Shown here piece after piece: positions 35,083 through 43,432 of a DNA stretch of 64,000 nt. Source of the stretch: Burkholderiales bacterium (lineage in GTDB: Bacteria > Pseudomonadota > Gammaproteobacteria > Burkholderiales > Burkholderiaceae_C). A model generated the notes under the pieces. That model ran no database searches and had not been told where the DNA came from. It saw only the letters and a list, made by a program, of their open reading frames with translations. Positions within the stretch are counted from its first letter, which is position 1. Each line of letters opens with the position of its first letter. The stretch is from positions 25,191 to 89,190 of the forward strand of contig JAFLDE010000008.1 of assembly GCA_017302655.1 (NCBI GenBank). The letters run 5' to 3'. The position numbers and the translations under genes are program-made.

Positions 35083-37947
35083 TTACTTGGTCAGCACGAA
35101 GCCCTTGAGCTTGGCGAAGGCCTGGTCGAGCAGCGCCTTCTGCTGCTCCTGGTGAAGGTGGGCGTAACCGCAAGCCGGTGAGGCACTGGCCGGGCGGCCG
35201 GCGTAACCGAGCTTCTGGCCTTCCAGCATGTTTTCGTGGATGTAGTGCTGCACGAAGAACCAGGAGCCTTGGTTTTGCGGCTCGTCCTGGCACCAGACGA
35301 TGTCCGTCGCGTTCGGGTACTTCTTCAACTCGGCGGCGAAGGCCTTGTGCGGGAAGGGGTAGAGCTGCTCGACACGCAAGATCGCCACGTCGGTCGCCTT
35401 CTTCTCTTCGCGCTTGCGCATCAGGTCGTACGCCACCTTGCCCGAGCAGACGATGACGCGCTTGACCTTGTCGGCGTTGATCGACGCATCGACTTCGCCA
35501 ATCACGGTCTTGAACTCGCCCTTGGTGAACTCGGTCAGCGGCGAGGTCGCGTCCTTGGCACGCAGCAGGCTCTTCGGGGTCATGATGACCAGGGGCTTCC
35601 TGAACATGCGCAGCATCTGGCGGCGCAGCACATGGAAGATCTGAGCCGCCGTGGTCGGCTGCACGATCTGCATGTTGTTGTCCGCAGCCAATTGCATGAA
35701 GCGCTCCAGGCGCGCCGAGCTGTGCTCGGGACCCTGCCCTTCGTAGCCGTGAGGCAGCATCATGACGAGACCATTGGCACGGCCCCACTTCACTTCGCCC
35801 GAGGCGATGAACTGGTCGATGACGACCTGCGCGCCGTTGACGAAGTCGCCGAACTGCGCTTCCCAGATGGTCAGGGTGTTGGGCTCGGCCGCCGCGTAGC
35901 CGTACTCGAAACCCAGCACCGCCTCTTCAGAAAGGATGGAGTCGATGACGGTGAACGGTGCCTGGCCCTCTGCCGCGTTTTGCAGCGGGATGTAGGTGCC
36001 TTCATCCCAGTTGCTGCGGTTCTGGTCGTGCAGCACCGCATGCCGGTGCGTGAAGGTGCCGCGCCCGCAGTCTTCGCCTGAGAGGCGAACCGGGTAGCCG
36101 GACGCGACCAACGTGGCGAAGGCCATGTGCTCGCCCATGCCCCAGTCGACGTTGATTTCGCCTCGACCCATGGCCGCACGATCGCCGTACAACTTGACCA
36201 CCAGCGGGTGCGCAGCGAATTCCTTGGGCAAGGTGGTGATGCGCCCCGAAAGCCGCTTCCACTCGGTGATCGGGACGGCGGTGTCACAGTTGTCGGTCCA
36301 CTTCTTGCCAAGGAAGGGTGACCAATCGGTCGCGTACTTGCTCTTAAAGTTGGTCAGCACCGGGTCGACGGTGTGTCGGCCCTCGTCCATGGCCGCGCGG
36401 AAGGCCTTGACCATGCCGTCCGGGCTGTCCGCCCCTTCGGCGGGCAGCACGTTCTGCGCCACCAGCTTGTCACCGTAGAGCTTGCGCGTGCCAGGGTGCG
36501 CCGCAATCTTCTTGTACATGAGCGGCTGCGTCAGCGAAGGGGTGTCCTGCTCGTTGTGCCCCAACTTGCGGAAGCACACGATGTCGAGCACCACGTCCTT
36601 CTTGAATTCGGCGCGGTAGTCCATGCACAGCTGCATGGCCCACACCACCGCCTCGGGGTCGTCCCCATTCACGTGCAGCACCGGCGCCTCGATCATCTTC
36701 ACGACATCGGAGCAATACCAGGTGGAACGCAGGTCGCGCGGGTCGCTGGTGGTGAAGCCGATCTGGTTGTTGATGACGATGTGCACCGTGCCACCGGTGC
36801 GGTAGCCGCGCGTCTGGCTGAAGGCCAGGGTTTCCTGCACCACGCCCTGACCGCCGAACGCGGCGTCGCCGTGCACCAGCACGGGGAGCACCTGCGCACC
36901 TGCGGCATCACCACGGCGATCCTGACGGGCCCGCACGCTGCCCTCCACCACCGGGTTCACGATTTCCAGGTGCGAGGGGTTGAACGCCAGGCTGAGGTGA
37001 ACCGGGCCACCGGGTGTCGACACATCCGAGCTGAAGCCCTGGTGGTACTTCACATCGCCAGCGGGCAGGTCGTGTGCGCCCTTGTGCTCGAACTCGGCGA
37101 ACAACTCGGCAGGCATCTTGCCCAGGGTGTTCACCAGCACGTTCAAGCGGCCACGGTGCGCCATGCCGATCACGATTTCCTGCACGCCGCGCTCGCCAGC
37201 GCGCTGGATCAGCTCATCCATGGCGGCAATGAAGCTCTCACCACCTTCCAGGCTGAAACGCTTCTGGCCGACGAACTTGGTGTGCAGGTAGCGCTCCAGG
37301 CCTTCGGCGGCGGTCAGGCGCTCCAGGATGCGCTTCTTGTCCTCGGCGGGCATGCTGGGCTTGCCGCGTTGCTTTTCGAGGCGCTCCTGCCACCAACGCT
37401 TCTCGGCCGGGTCGGAACCGTGCATGAACTCGGCACCGATGCTGCTGCAATAGGTCTCGCGCAGGGCCTGCACGATCTGGCGAAGCGTCATCGTCTCGCC
37501 GCCAAAGTAAGTGTTGGCGGCCGAGAAGGAGATGTCCATGTCGGACTCGGTCAGGTCATAGAAGACCGGGTCGAGTTCGGGAATCTTGGGTCGTTCGGCC
37601 CGCTTGAGCGGGTCCAGTTCGGCCCAGCGGTTGCCCAGGAAGCGGTAAGCCGCCACCAAGGACTGCACGTGCACCTGCTTGCGCGCCACTGCGAGGTCAG
37701 CGCTGGACGCCTTGCTGCCGAAGGCATTGGCCTTGGCCCGCTGGGCGAAGCTCTCGATGACCGGTGCGTGCGCCACATCGCGCGCCTCGCTTCCATCGGT
37801 GGCAGGCACATGCTGCAGCGCGTCGAAGTAAGCGCGCCAGTTGTCCGGCACCGAGCCAGGGTTGTCGAGGTAGGCCTCGTACAGTTCCTCGACATAGGGC
37901 GCATTGCCCCCGAAGAGGTACGAGTTCAACCTGTATTGCTGCATCAT
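35083..37947 (-). CDS. sucA: 2-oxoglutarate dehydrogenase E1 component
   Basis: Thiamine-diphosphate enzyme of 954 residues that decarboxylates 2-oxoglutarate in the TCA cycle. It begins MMQQYRLNSYLFGGNAPYVE, followed later by the E1 core: GMAHRGRLNVLVNT, KYHQGFSSDV, HGDAAFGGQGVVQE and NNQIGFTTSDPR. The C-terminal part has the pyrimidine-domain region LLPHGYEGQGPEHSSARLER. I choose the ATG at 37947, with an AGG ribosome site 8 nt upstream; a longer upstream frame contains no family sequence. It is the first gene of the operon sucA-odhB-lpdA-zapE. Confidence 0.97.
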   Translation of the reverse strand: MMQQYRLNSYLFGGNAPYVEELYEAYLDNPGSVPDNWRAYFDALQHVPATDGSEARDVAHAPVIESFAQRAKANAFGSKASSADLAVARKQVHVQSLVAAYRFLGNRWAELDPLKRAERPKIPELDPVFYDLTESDMDISFSAANTYFGGETMTLRQIVQALRETYCSSIGAEFMHGSDPAEKRWWQERLEKQRGKPSMPAEDKKRILERLTAAEGLERYLHTKFVGQKRFSLEGGESFIAAMDELIQRAGERGVQEIVIGMAHRGRLNVLVNTLGKMPAELFAEFEHKGAHDLPAGDVKYHQGFSSDVSTPGGPVHLSLAFNPSHLEIVNPVVEGSVRARQDRRGDAAGAQVLPVLVHGDAAFGGQGVVQETLAFSQTRGYRTGGTVHIVINNQIGFTTSDPRDLRSTWYCSDVVKMIEAPVLHVNGDDPEAVVWAMQLCMDYRAEFKKDVVLDIVCFRKLGHNEQDTPSLTQPLMYKKIAAHPGTRKLYGDKLVAQNVLPAEGADSPDGMVKAFRAAMDEGRHTVDPVLTNFKSKYATDWSPFLGKKWTDNCDTAVPITEWKRLSGRITTLPKEFAAHPLVVKLYGDRAAMGRGEINVDWGMGEHMAFATLVASGYPVRLSGEDCGRGTFTHRHAVLHDQNRSNWDEGTYIPLQNAAEGQAPFTVIDSILSEEAVLGFEYGYAAAEPNTLTIWEAQFGDFVNGAQVVIDQFIASGEVKWGRANGLVMMLPHGYEGQGPEHSSARLERFMQLAADNNMQIVQPTTAAQIFHVLRRQMLRMFRKPLVIMTPKSLLRAKDATSPLTEFTKGEFKTVIGEVDASINADKVKRVIVCSGKVAYDLMRKREEKKATDVAILRVEQLYPFPHKAFAAELKKYPNATDIVWCQDEPQNQGSWFFVQHYIHENMLEGQKLGYAGRPASASPACGYAHLHQEQQKALLDQAFAKLKGFVLTK

Positions 37948-38079
37948 TTCGCTGACCTCACGCTCTGGTTTCCAGGGCAATTGGCTGGTTGAAGAACCTT
38001 CCGCGTTACGGCTCAACCGGATTGCGGATTGCGACCCACCTTCAAGAAAGGGACGGGAAGGGCGACAGGAAAGATGTGC

Positions 38080-38107
38080 ACTGTAGCGCGTGAATGCCAA
38101 CACAAGC
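38080..38107 (-). promoter_or_regulatory. Candidate sucA promoter
   Basis: On the minus strand TACAGT (38085-38080) may be a -10 box, with GCTTGT 16 bp upstream as a weak -35. This gives a leader of roughly 125 nt before the sucA ATG. The -35 lies inside the palindrome at 38093-38128. Confidence 0.35.
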
Positions 38108-38128
38108 TGACGAGCTTCTCTTGGCATT
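38093..38128. promoter_or_regulatory. 36-bp palindrome overlapping the candidate sucA promoter
   Basis: AATGCCAA and TTGGCATT form a perfect 8-bp outer repeat. Inside, after 3-bp mismatched flanks, AAGCT-GACG-AGCTT forms a second inverted repeat. The symmetry and location suggest an operator for a dimeric regulator of the TCA-cycle operon. Confidence 0.5.
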
Positions 38129-38234
38129 GAGAAGGGGAATGCACCCAATCCTTTGTGCCTTTTTTGAGCGCCCAGATTGCAAGCCCTCGCGGGCCAGAAC
38201 CTGCGACTGAACACGCCCGAGGGGAAGCACGGCT

Positions 38235-38262
38235 TTGCGATGCGCATCGAGTCCCCTACACT
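38235..38262 (+). promoter_or_regulatory. Candidate sigma-70 promoter of the 2OG-Fe(II) oxygenase gene
   Basis: TTGCGA and TACACT with 16-bp spacing lie 43 nt before the ATG, and an AGGAGC ribosome site follows in the correct place. Confidence 0.5.
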
Positions 38263-38305
38263 GAAACTTCTACCAGTTGGTCAAAATATTAGCCAGGAGC
38301 CTCGC

Positions 38306-39148
38306 ATGGACGTTCAAGTCGTCGACTACCGCGCGCCAGACGCCGCCGAGCGTTTCACCCAAAGCCTGCACCAGACCGGCTTTGGCGTGCTGAAGAACCA
38401 TCCAATCCCGCAGGAGCTAGTCGAGCGCATCTATGCCCGGTGGCTGGACTTTTTCAACAGTGAGGAGAAGACCGGCTACGCCTTTAGCAAGGAGAAGCAG
38501 GACGGCTGGTTCTCCACCGCCATCAGCGAAACCGCCAAGGGCTTCACCCAGAAGGACATCAAGGAGTACTTCCATGTCTACCCCTGGGGCCGCATTCCAC
38601 CGCAGCTGCGCGACGACGCACTGAGCTACTACGCCCAGGCCAATGCCCTGGCCGAGGAATTGCTGGGCTGGGTGGAGCGCTTCACGCCACCGGAGATCGC
38701 CCAGCATTACTCCGAGCCGCTGTCTCAGATGATCAAGGGCAGCTCGCAAACCTTGCTGCGCGTGCTGCGCTACCCGCCGCTCACCGGTCAGGAGCCACCG
38801 GGCGCTGTGCGCGCCGCCGCTCACGGCGACATCAACCTGCTGACCATCCTGCCTGCTGCGAATGAGCCTGGCCTGCAGGTCAAGGGCACCGACGGCCAGT
38901 GGCGCGATGTGCCCTGCGACTTCGGCACCCTGGCCATCAACATCGGGGACATGCTGGAAGAGGCCAGCCGCGGCTACTACCCCAGCACCCTGCACCAGGT
39001 GCTCAATCCAACGGGTGAGAGCGCGAAGCGCAGCCGAGTGAGCCTGCCGCTCTTCCTGCATCCGCGCGATGACGTGGTGCTGTCCGCGCGCTACACCGCC
39101 CGCAGCTACCTGGACGAGCGCCTGCGCGAGCTGGGTGTCAAGAGCTGA
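38306..39148 (+). CDS. 2-oxoglutarate/Fe(II)-dependent oxygenase, isopenicillin N synthase-like
   Basis: Non-haem iron oxygenase of 280 residues. The N-terminal DIOX_N region (RFTQSLHQTGFGVLKNHPI) precedes the jelly-roll core. The iron ligands are His173 and Asp175 in AHGDINLLTIL and His230 in LHQVLNP; the 2OG carboxylate is bound by Arg244 in SRVSLPLF. The substrate is unknown. The ATG at 38306 is chosen because AGGAGC precedes it and the family N-terminus begins shortly after. The following cysteine-cluster gene overlaps its stop. The proximity to the 2OG dehydrogenase operon is divergent, not operonic. Confidence 0.9.
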   Translation: MDVQVVDYRAPDAAERFTQSLHQTGFGVLKNHPIPQELVERIYARWLDFFNSEEKTGYAFSKEKQDGWFSTAISETAKGFTQKDIKEYFHVYPWGRIPPQLRDDALSYYAQANALAEELLGWVERFTPPEIAQHYSEPLSQMIKGSSQTLLRVLRYPPLTGQEPPGAVRAAAHGDINLLTILPAANEPGLQVKGTDGQWRDVPCDFGTLAINIGDMLEEASRGYYPSTLHQVLNPTGESAKRSRVSLPLFLHPRDDVVLSARYTARSYLDERLRELGVKS

Positions 39149-39471
39149 AACGCATCATCGAGATCCATGCCGAAGCGCCGGTCAAGCCAGACTTCGGCGC
39201 ACCCTGCAATGGCTGCGGCGTCTGCTGCCTGGCCGAACCCTGCCCGCTGGGCATGCTGGTGAGCCGGCGACGGCAAGGTGCCTGCCTAGCGGTGGAATGG
39301 CAGGCTGAGGAAAGGCGCTACCACTGCGGCATGTTGCGCAGCAGCAGCGAGCACCTGCTGGGAAGCCGCTGGCCCCTGCTCGACCGCCTGCTTCGTCCAC
39401 TCGCCGCGCGCTGGATTGCCGCCGGCATGGGTGGATGCGATGCGCGCATCGAGCTCACGGGAAGCCCCTAG
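39145..39471 (+). CDS. YkgJ-like cysteine-cluster protein with probable non-ATG start
   Basis: About 108 residues; a small cysteine-cluster (zinc/iron-chelating, YkgJ-type) protein. The conserved part is FGAPCNGCGVCCLAEPCPLG, with five Cys, followed by RRQGACLAVEW and YHCGM. These lie upstream of the first in-frame ATG (39253), so an ATG-based call would lose half the cysteines. No ATG, GTG or TTG is in frame between the conserved block and the upstream region; the best candidate is CTG at 39145, overlapping the oxygenase stop as CTGA. The start is therefore uncertain, the gene itself likely. Confidence 0.7.
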   Translation: MKRIIEIHAEAPVKPDFGAPCNGCGVCCLAEPCPLGMLVSRRRQGACLAVEWQAEERRYHCGMLRSSSEHLLGSRWPLLDRLLRPLAARWIAAGMGGCDARIELTGSP

Positions 39472-39482
39472 CCAGCCGGTGC

Positions 39483-39506
39483 GCGGGCACTGCCTAGAGT
39501 GCCCGC
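39483..39506 (+). repeat. Hairpin before the first solute-binding-protein gene
   Basis: GCGGGCAC and GTGCCCGC form a perfect 8-bp stem with an 8-nt loop (TGCCTAGA), ending just before the GGAAGG ribosome site. No T-run follows. It may influence translation or transcript ends. Confidence 0.6.
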
Positions 39507-39525
39507 CTGCTTCGGAAGGCTCACC

Positions 39526-41115
39526 ATGAAACCCACCCTCCCCCGCTGGCGTGCCGCGCTGGCTGCCGCGCTACTGTGTGTGCCGCTGGTGGCACCGGCG
39601 CAAACACTGCGCTGGTCTGGCCAGGCCGACATCCTGGCCCTGGACCCTCATGCCGCCGACCATGGCACCACCAACGCCCTGCTGGGCCAGTGCTACGAGC
39701 CGCTGGTGCGATTCAACCGCGACTACCAGCTGGAACCCGCCCTGGCCACACGCTGGACGCAGATCAGCCCCAAGCAGATCCGATTCGAGCTGCGCAAGGG
39801 CGTGAGGTACCACGACGGCAGCCCCTTCAGCGCCGACGATGTGGTCTTCAGCCACCGCCGCGCGCTGCATCCCAACGCGCGCACCGGCGTTTATCTGCAA
39901 GGCGTGGCCGAAGTGCGAAGGGTCGACAGCCACACCGTGGACTTCATGCTCGACGCGCCCAATCCGGCCCTGCTGCGCACGATGACGAACTTCTTCATCA
40001 TGAATCGCGCCTGGGCGGAGAAACACAAGGCCGTCAGTCCACCGAGCCTGCGCCAGGGCGAAGAGGGATACGCGGTTCGCCACGCCAACGGCACCGGCCC
40101 CTACCGCGTCACCAGCTGGCAACCGGAGAGCCGCCTTTCCCTGGAGCAGAACGCCGATTGGTGGGATCGGCAGAACGCCTCCAACGTCAAGGAAGCTATC
40201 TACATGCCCATCAAGAGCGACCAGACGCGCATCGCTGCCTTGATGTCGGGCGAGGTCGACCTGCTCTCCGACGTGCCCACGCAGGACGTCGCGCGCTTAC
40301 GCAGCCAAGCCGGCGTGAAGGTTCTGGACGGCAACGAGGCCCGCACGATTTACGTCGCCATGGACGTGGGCAGCGAAACCGCCCCAGGGACCAGCGTCGT
40401 CGCCAAGAACCCTTTCAAGGATGCCCGCGTGCGCGAGGCGCTCTCACTGGCGATCGACCGTAATGCGCTGCAACGCGTCGTCATGCGGGGCCTGTCGACG
40501 CCCGCCGCCACTTTGGTCGCGCCCGCCGTGCAGGGCTACGACAAGGCGCTGGACGCCCCTGCCCCGCCAGACACCGAGCGTGCACGCCAGCTGCTGGCCG
40601 AGGCCGGCTATGTACAGGGCTTCGAAATCAGCTTTCAATGCCCGAACAACCGCTACGTCAACGACGAGGAGTTGTGCACCGCCATCGTGCCCATGTGGGC
40701 ACGCATCGGCATTCGCGCCAAGCTGAAGACGGAACCCTTCAGCAGCTACAGCAACCGCATGAGCAACCGCGAGATGGGCGTGTTCCTGGCCGGCTGGGGC
40801 AACTCCGTGCTCGATGCCCACCACACGCTCACCAGCGTGCTGCGCACCCAGGCTGGCAAGGAAGGATTGGGCAACTACAGCCGCATCAGCGACCCGGCAC
40901 TGGACGCGTTGATCGACGCCGCCCGCATCGAGATGGACGCCGCCAAGCGCACCGCCCTGGTGCTTGAAGCCCAGCAGCGCGCCAAGGCACAGATGTGGCT
41001 GATCCCCCTGCACCACCAGATGCGCCCCTGGGCCATGAAGCCGGGCGTGACCACCGTGCATCGCGTCACCGACCAACCCTGGCTGCGCCTGACGACGGTG
41101 CCGACCAAGCCCTGA
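39526..41115 (+). CDS. ABC transporter substrate-binding protein, family 5 (peptide/opine type), copy 1
   Basis: Periplasmic binding protein of 529 residues. The signal peptide is MKPTLPRWRAALAAALLCVP, with LVAPAQ to the cleavage site. Family 5 features are LDPHAADHGTTNALLGQCYE, KGVRYHDGSPFSADDVVFS, ANGTGPYRVTSW and a C-terminal domain ending MRPWAMKPGV. The ATG at 39526 follows a GGAAGG site. It is paralogous to the next gene along its length (for example shared IYMPIKSDQTRIAAL versus LYSPIKSDQTRIAAL, and NCPNNRYVNDEE). No permease or ATPase genes are adjacent, so it would need a transporter encoded elsewhere. Confidence 0.92.
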   Translation: MKPTLPRWRAALAAALLCVPLVAPAQTLRWSGQADILALDPHAADHGTTNALLGQCYEPLVRFNRDYQLEPALATRWTQISPKQIRFELRKGVRYHDGSPFSADDVVFSHRRALHPNARTGVYLQGVAEVRRVDSHTVDFMLDAPNPALLRTMTNFFIMNRAWAEKHKAVSPPSLRQGEEGYAVRHANGTGPYRVTSWQPESRLSLEQNADWWDRQNASNVKEAIYMPIKSDQTRIAALMSGEVDLLSDVPTQDVARLRSQAGVKVLDGNEARTIYVAMDVGSETAPGTSVVAKNPFKDARVREALSLAIDRNALQRVVMRGLSTPAATLVAPAVQGYDKALDAPAPPDTERARQLLAEAGYVQGFEISFQCPNNRYVNDEELCTAIVPMWARIGIRAKLKTEPFSSYSNRMSNREMGVFLAGWGNSVLDAHHTLTSVLRTQAGKEGLGNYSRISDPALDALIDAARIEMDAAKRTALVLEAQQRAKAQMWLIPLHHQMRPWAMKPGVTTVHRVTDQPWLRLTTVPTKP

Positions 41116-41174
41116 ACTTCCCGCTGGCCCGCGTCGGTAGCATGCGGCCCATTCACCACGGAGTGCCCCTGCCC

Positions 41175-42743
41175 ATGAAACGCCTGCCATTGGCCAGCTT
41201 GCTCACCTTCGCCGTCCTGATGCCCGCCTCGGCCCAAACCCTGCGCTGGGCCGCGCAGAACGACATCCTGACCCAGGATCCGCACAGCCAGAACCACAGC
41301 ACCACCAGCGCCATCCTGCAGCACACCTACGAAGGCCTGACCCGCTACACCCGCGACTACCAGGTGGAAGGCGCGCTGGCCACCGACTGGAAGCAGATCA
41401 GCCCGACGCAGATCCGTTTCAACCTGCGCAAGGGCGTGAAATTCCACGACGGCAGCCCGTTCACGGCCGACGACGTGGTGTTCAGCTTCAACCGCATCAA
41501 GTCGCCCACCAGCACGCTGCAGGCCTTCGTGGCCGGGGTCACCGAGGTGAAGAAGATCGATAGCCACACGGTGGATTTCATCCTCTCGGCGCCCAACCCC
41601 ATCCTCACGCGCACCATCGTCGACTTCCGCATGATGAGCAAGGCCTGGGCCGAGAAGAACAAGACGGTGGCACCGCCCAATGTGGCAAACAAGGAAGAGA
41701 CCTACGCCACGCGCAACAGCATGGGCACCGGGCCTTACCGCATCACCAGCTGGCAGCCCGAGCAGCGCATCACCATGGTGGCCAATCCAAACTGGTGGGA
41801 CGCCAAGAACGCGAGCAATGCGAAGGAAGTCCTGTACTCGCCCATCAAGAGCGACCAGACGCGCATCGCTGCGCTGCTCTCCGGCGAGGTCGATCTGGTC
41901 ACCGACGTGCCCACGCAAGACGCGCAGAAGCTGGGCAGCGACAAGCGCCTGAAGGTCATCCAGGGCAACGAGGTGCGCACCATCTTCATCGCCTTCGACC
42001 AGGGCAGCGACGAAATCCGCAACAGCACCGTCAAGGGCAACCCCTTCAAGGACAAGCGCGTGCGCCAGGCCGTCAGCCTGGCCATCGACCGTGCCGGCAT
42101 CCAGCGCGCGATCATGCGCGGCCTGAGCCAACCCGCCGGCCTGATGGTGCCGCCTGGGGTCAACGGCTACAACAAGGAGCTCGATGTCGTGCCCAAGGCC
42201 GACCCCGAGCGCGCGAAGGCCCTGCTGGCCGAGGCCGGTTACCCGCAGGGTTTTGAGCTGCCCTTCAACTGCCCGAACAACCGCTACGTGAACGACGAGG
42301 AGATCTGCCAGGCCCTCGTCGCCATGTGGGCACGCATCGGCATCAAGGCCAAGTTGCAGACCGAGAGCTTCAGCACCTACACGCCGAAGATCCAGGGCTT
42401 CCAGTTCCAGTTCTTCCTTTACGGCTGGGGCGTGCCCACTTACGACGCGCTCTACGTACTGCAAAGTCTGGCCCGTACGCGCGCCGGCGGCGCCGACGGC
42501 AACTACAACTACTTCCGGCTCAGCGACGGCCGGCTCGACACCCTGATCGACGACATCAAGACCGAGATCGAGCCGGTGAAGCGCAACGCCCTCATCAACG
42601 CCGCGCTCTCGCGCATCCGCGACGAGGCCTTCTTCGTGCCCATCCACTACCAGGTGCGCCCCTGGGCGATGAAGGCCAACGTGACGACCACGCACCGCTC
42701 GGACGACAAGCCCGAAGCGCGCTTCACCACCCTGGGCCGTTGA
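41175..42743 (+). CDS. ABC transporter substrate-binding protein, family 5, copy 2
   Basis: Periplasmic binding protein of 522 residues with signal peptide MKRLPLASLLTFAVLMPASA. It is a close paralogue of the preceding gene: KGVKFHDGSPFTADDVVFSF, GTGPYRITSWQPEQR, PIKSDQTRIAALLSGEVDLV and the same C-terminal VRPWAMKANV. It probably binds an oligopeptide or related ligand. The start at 41175 gives a clean signal peptide; an upstream in-frame start would put extra residues before it. The gap to copy 1 is 59 bp without a terminator, so the two are likely one transcript that arose by tandem duplication. Confidence 0.92.
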   Translation: MKRLPLASLLTFAVLMPASAQTLRWAAQNDILTQDPHSQNHSTTSAILQHTYEGLTRYTRDYQVEGALATDWKQISPTQIRFNLRKGVKFHDGSPFTADDVVFSFNRIKSPTSTLQAFVAGVTEVKKIDSHTVDFILSAPNPILTRTIVDFRMMSKAWAEKNKTVAPPNVANKEETYATRNSMGTGPYRITSWQPEQRITMVANPNWWDAKNASNAKEVLYSPIKSDQTRIAALLSGEVDLVTDVPTQDAQKLGSDKRLKVIQGNEVRTIFIAFDQGSDEIRNSTVKGNPFKDKRVRQAVSLAIDRAGIQRAIMRGLSQPAGLMVPPGVNGYNKELDVVPKADPERAKALLAEAGYPQGFELPFNCPNNRYVNDEEICQALVAMWARIGIKAKLQTESFSTYTPKIQGFQFQFFLYGWGVPTYDALYVLQSLARTRAGGADGNYNYFRLSDGRLDTLIDDIKTEIEPVKRNALINAALSRIRDEAFFVPIHYQVRPWAMKANVTTTHRSDDKPEARFTTLGR

Positions 42744-42774
42744 GGCACTTCACAACCGACCTGCTGCGCGGCCC

Positions 42775-43383
42775 ATGAACCCGCCTGCCGCGCAGCGCCA
42801 CCGCCTGTACGAAGACGCCCAGGCCCTGCTGACCGGCACCTTGCTGGTCGCGCTGGGACTGACCCTGTTCCGCGAAGCCGGGCTGATGACGGGAGGCACT
42901 GTGGGCCTGGCCTTCCTGCTGCACTATGTGAGCGGCTGGCCCTTTGGCGTCCTCTTCTTCGCCATCAACCTGCCCTTCTACTGGCTGGCGTGGCGGCGCA
43001 TGGGGGCGCGCTTCACAGTGAAGACTTTGGCCGCGGTCAGTCTGCTGGCGCTGCTTTCGGGCTGGTTGCCGCAGTGGTTGAAGCTGGCCAGCGTGCAGCC
43101 CCTTTTCGCGGCTGTGGCGGGCGGCTTGCTGGTCGGCGTTGGCTTCGTCATCTTGTTCCGGCACCGGGCCTCGCTGGGCGGCCTGAACCTTCTGGTGCTC
43201 TGGTGCCAGGACCGCTTCGGCTGGCGTGCCGGCTGGGTGCAACTGGGGCTCGACGCCACCATCCTGCTCGCCGCCTGGCCCTGGCTGGACCTGCAGCGCT
43301 TGCTGCTGTCGGTGCTGGCCGCAGCGGCCATGAATGCTGCGCTGGCCATCAACCATCGGCCCGGGCGTTACCTGGCGTTCTGA
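42775..43383 (+). CDS. YitT family membrane protein
   Basis: Membrane protein of 202 residues with five to six hydrophobic segments. The YitT/DUF161 signature is visible as ALGLTLFREAGLMTGGTVGL and, in the second half, FRHRASLGGLNLLVLW. The transport role of the family is not settled. It begins 31 bp after the second binding protein gene and could share its transcript. The stop is followed by a short gap to abgT. Confidence 0.85.
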   Translation: MNPPAAQRHRLYEDAQALLTGTLLVALGLTLFREAGLMTGGTVGLAFLLHYVSGWPFGVLFFAINLPFYWLAWRRMGARFTVKTLAAVSLLALLSGWLPQWLKLASVQPLFAAVAGGLLVGVGFVILFRHRASLGGLNLLVLWCQDRFGWRAGWVQLGLDATILLAAWPWLDLQRLLLSVLAAAAMNAALAINHRPGRYLAF

Positions 43384-43432
43384 ACCTCGCCTGGGCGACA
43401 CTCGCGCCCTTTTGTCGCCCGGAAGCCCTCGC

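Larger units (their letters stand above)
37948..38305. other. 358-bp divergent intergenic region (sucA / 2OG oxygenase)
   Basis: No gene is seen here. It holds candidate promoters for both directions and a long inverted repeat on the sucA side, listed separately. The middle (about 38140-38230) shows nothing I recognise. Confidence 0.7.

Noticed and set aside
37948-38247. N-terminal extension of sucA
   Set aside because: The 100 extra codons have no family similarity and cover the promoter region; the ATG at 37947 has a good ribosome site.
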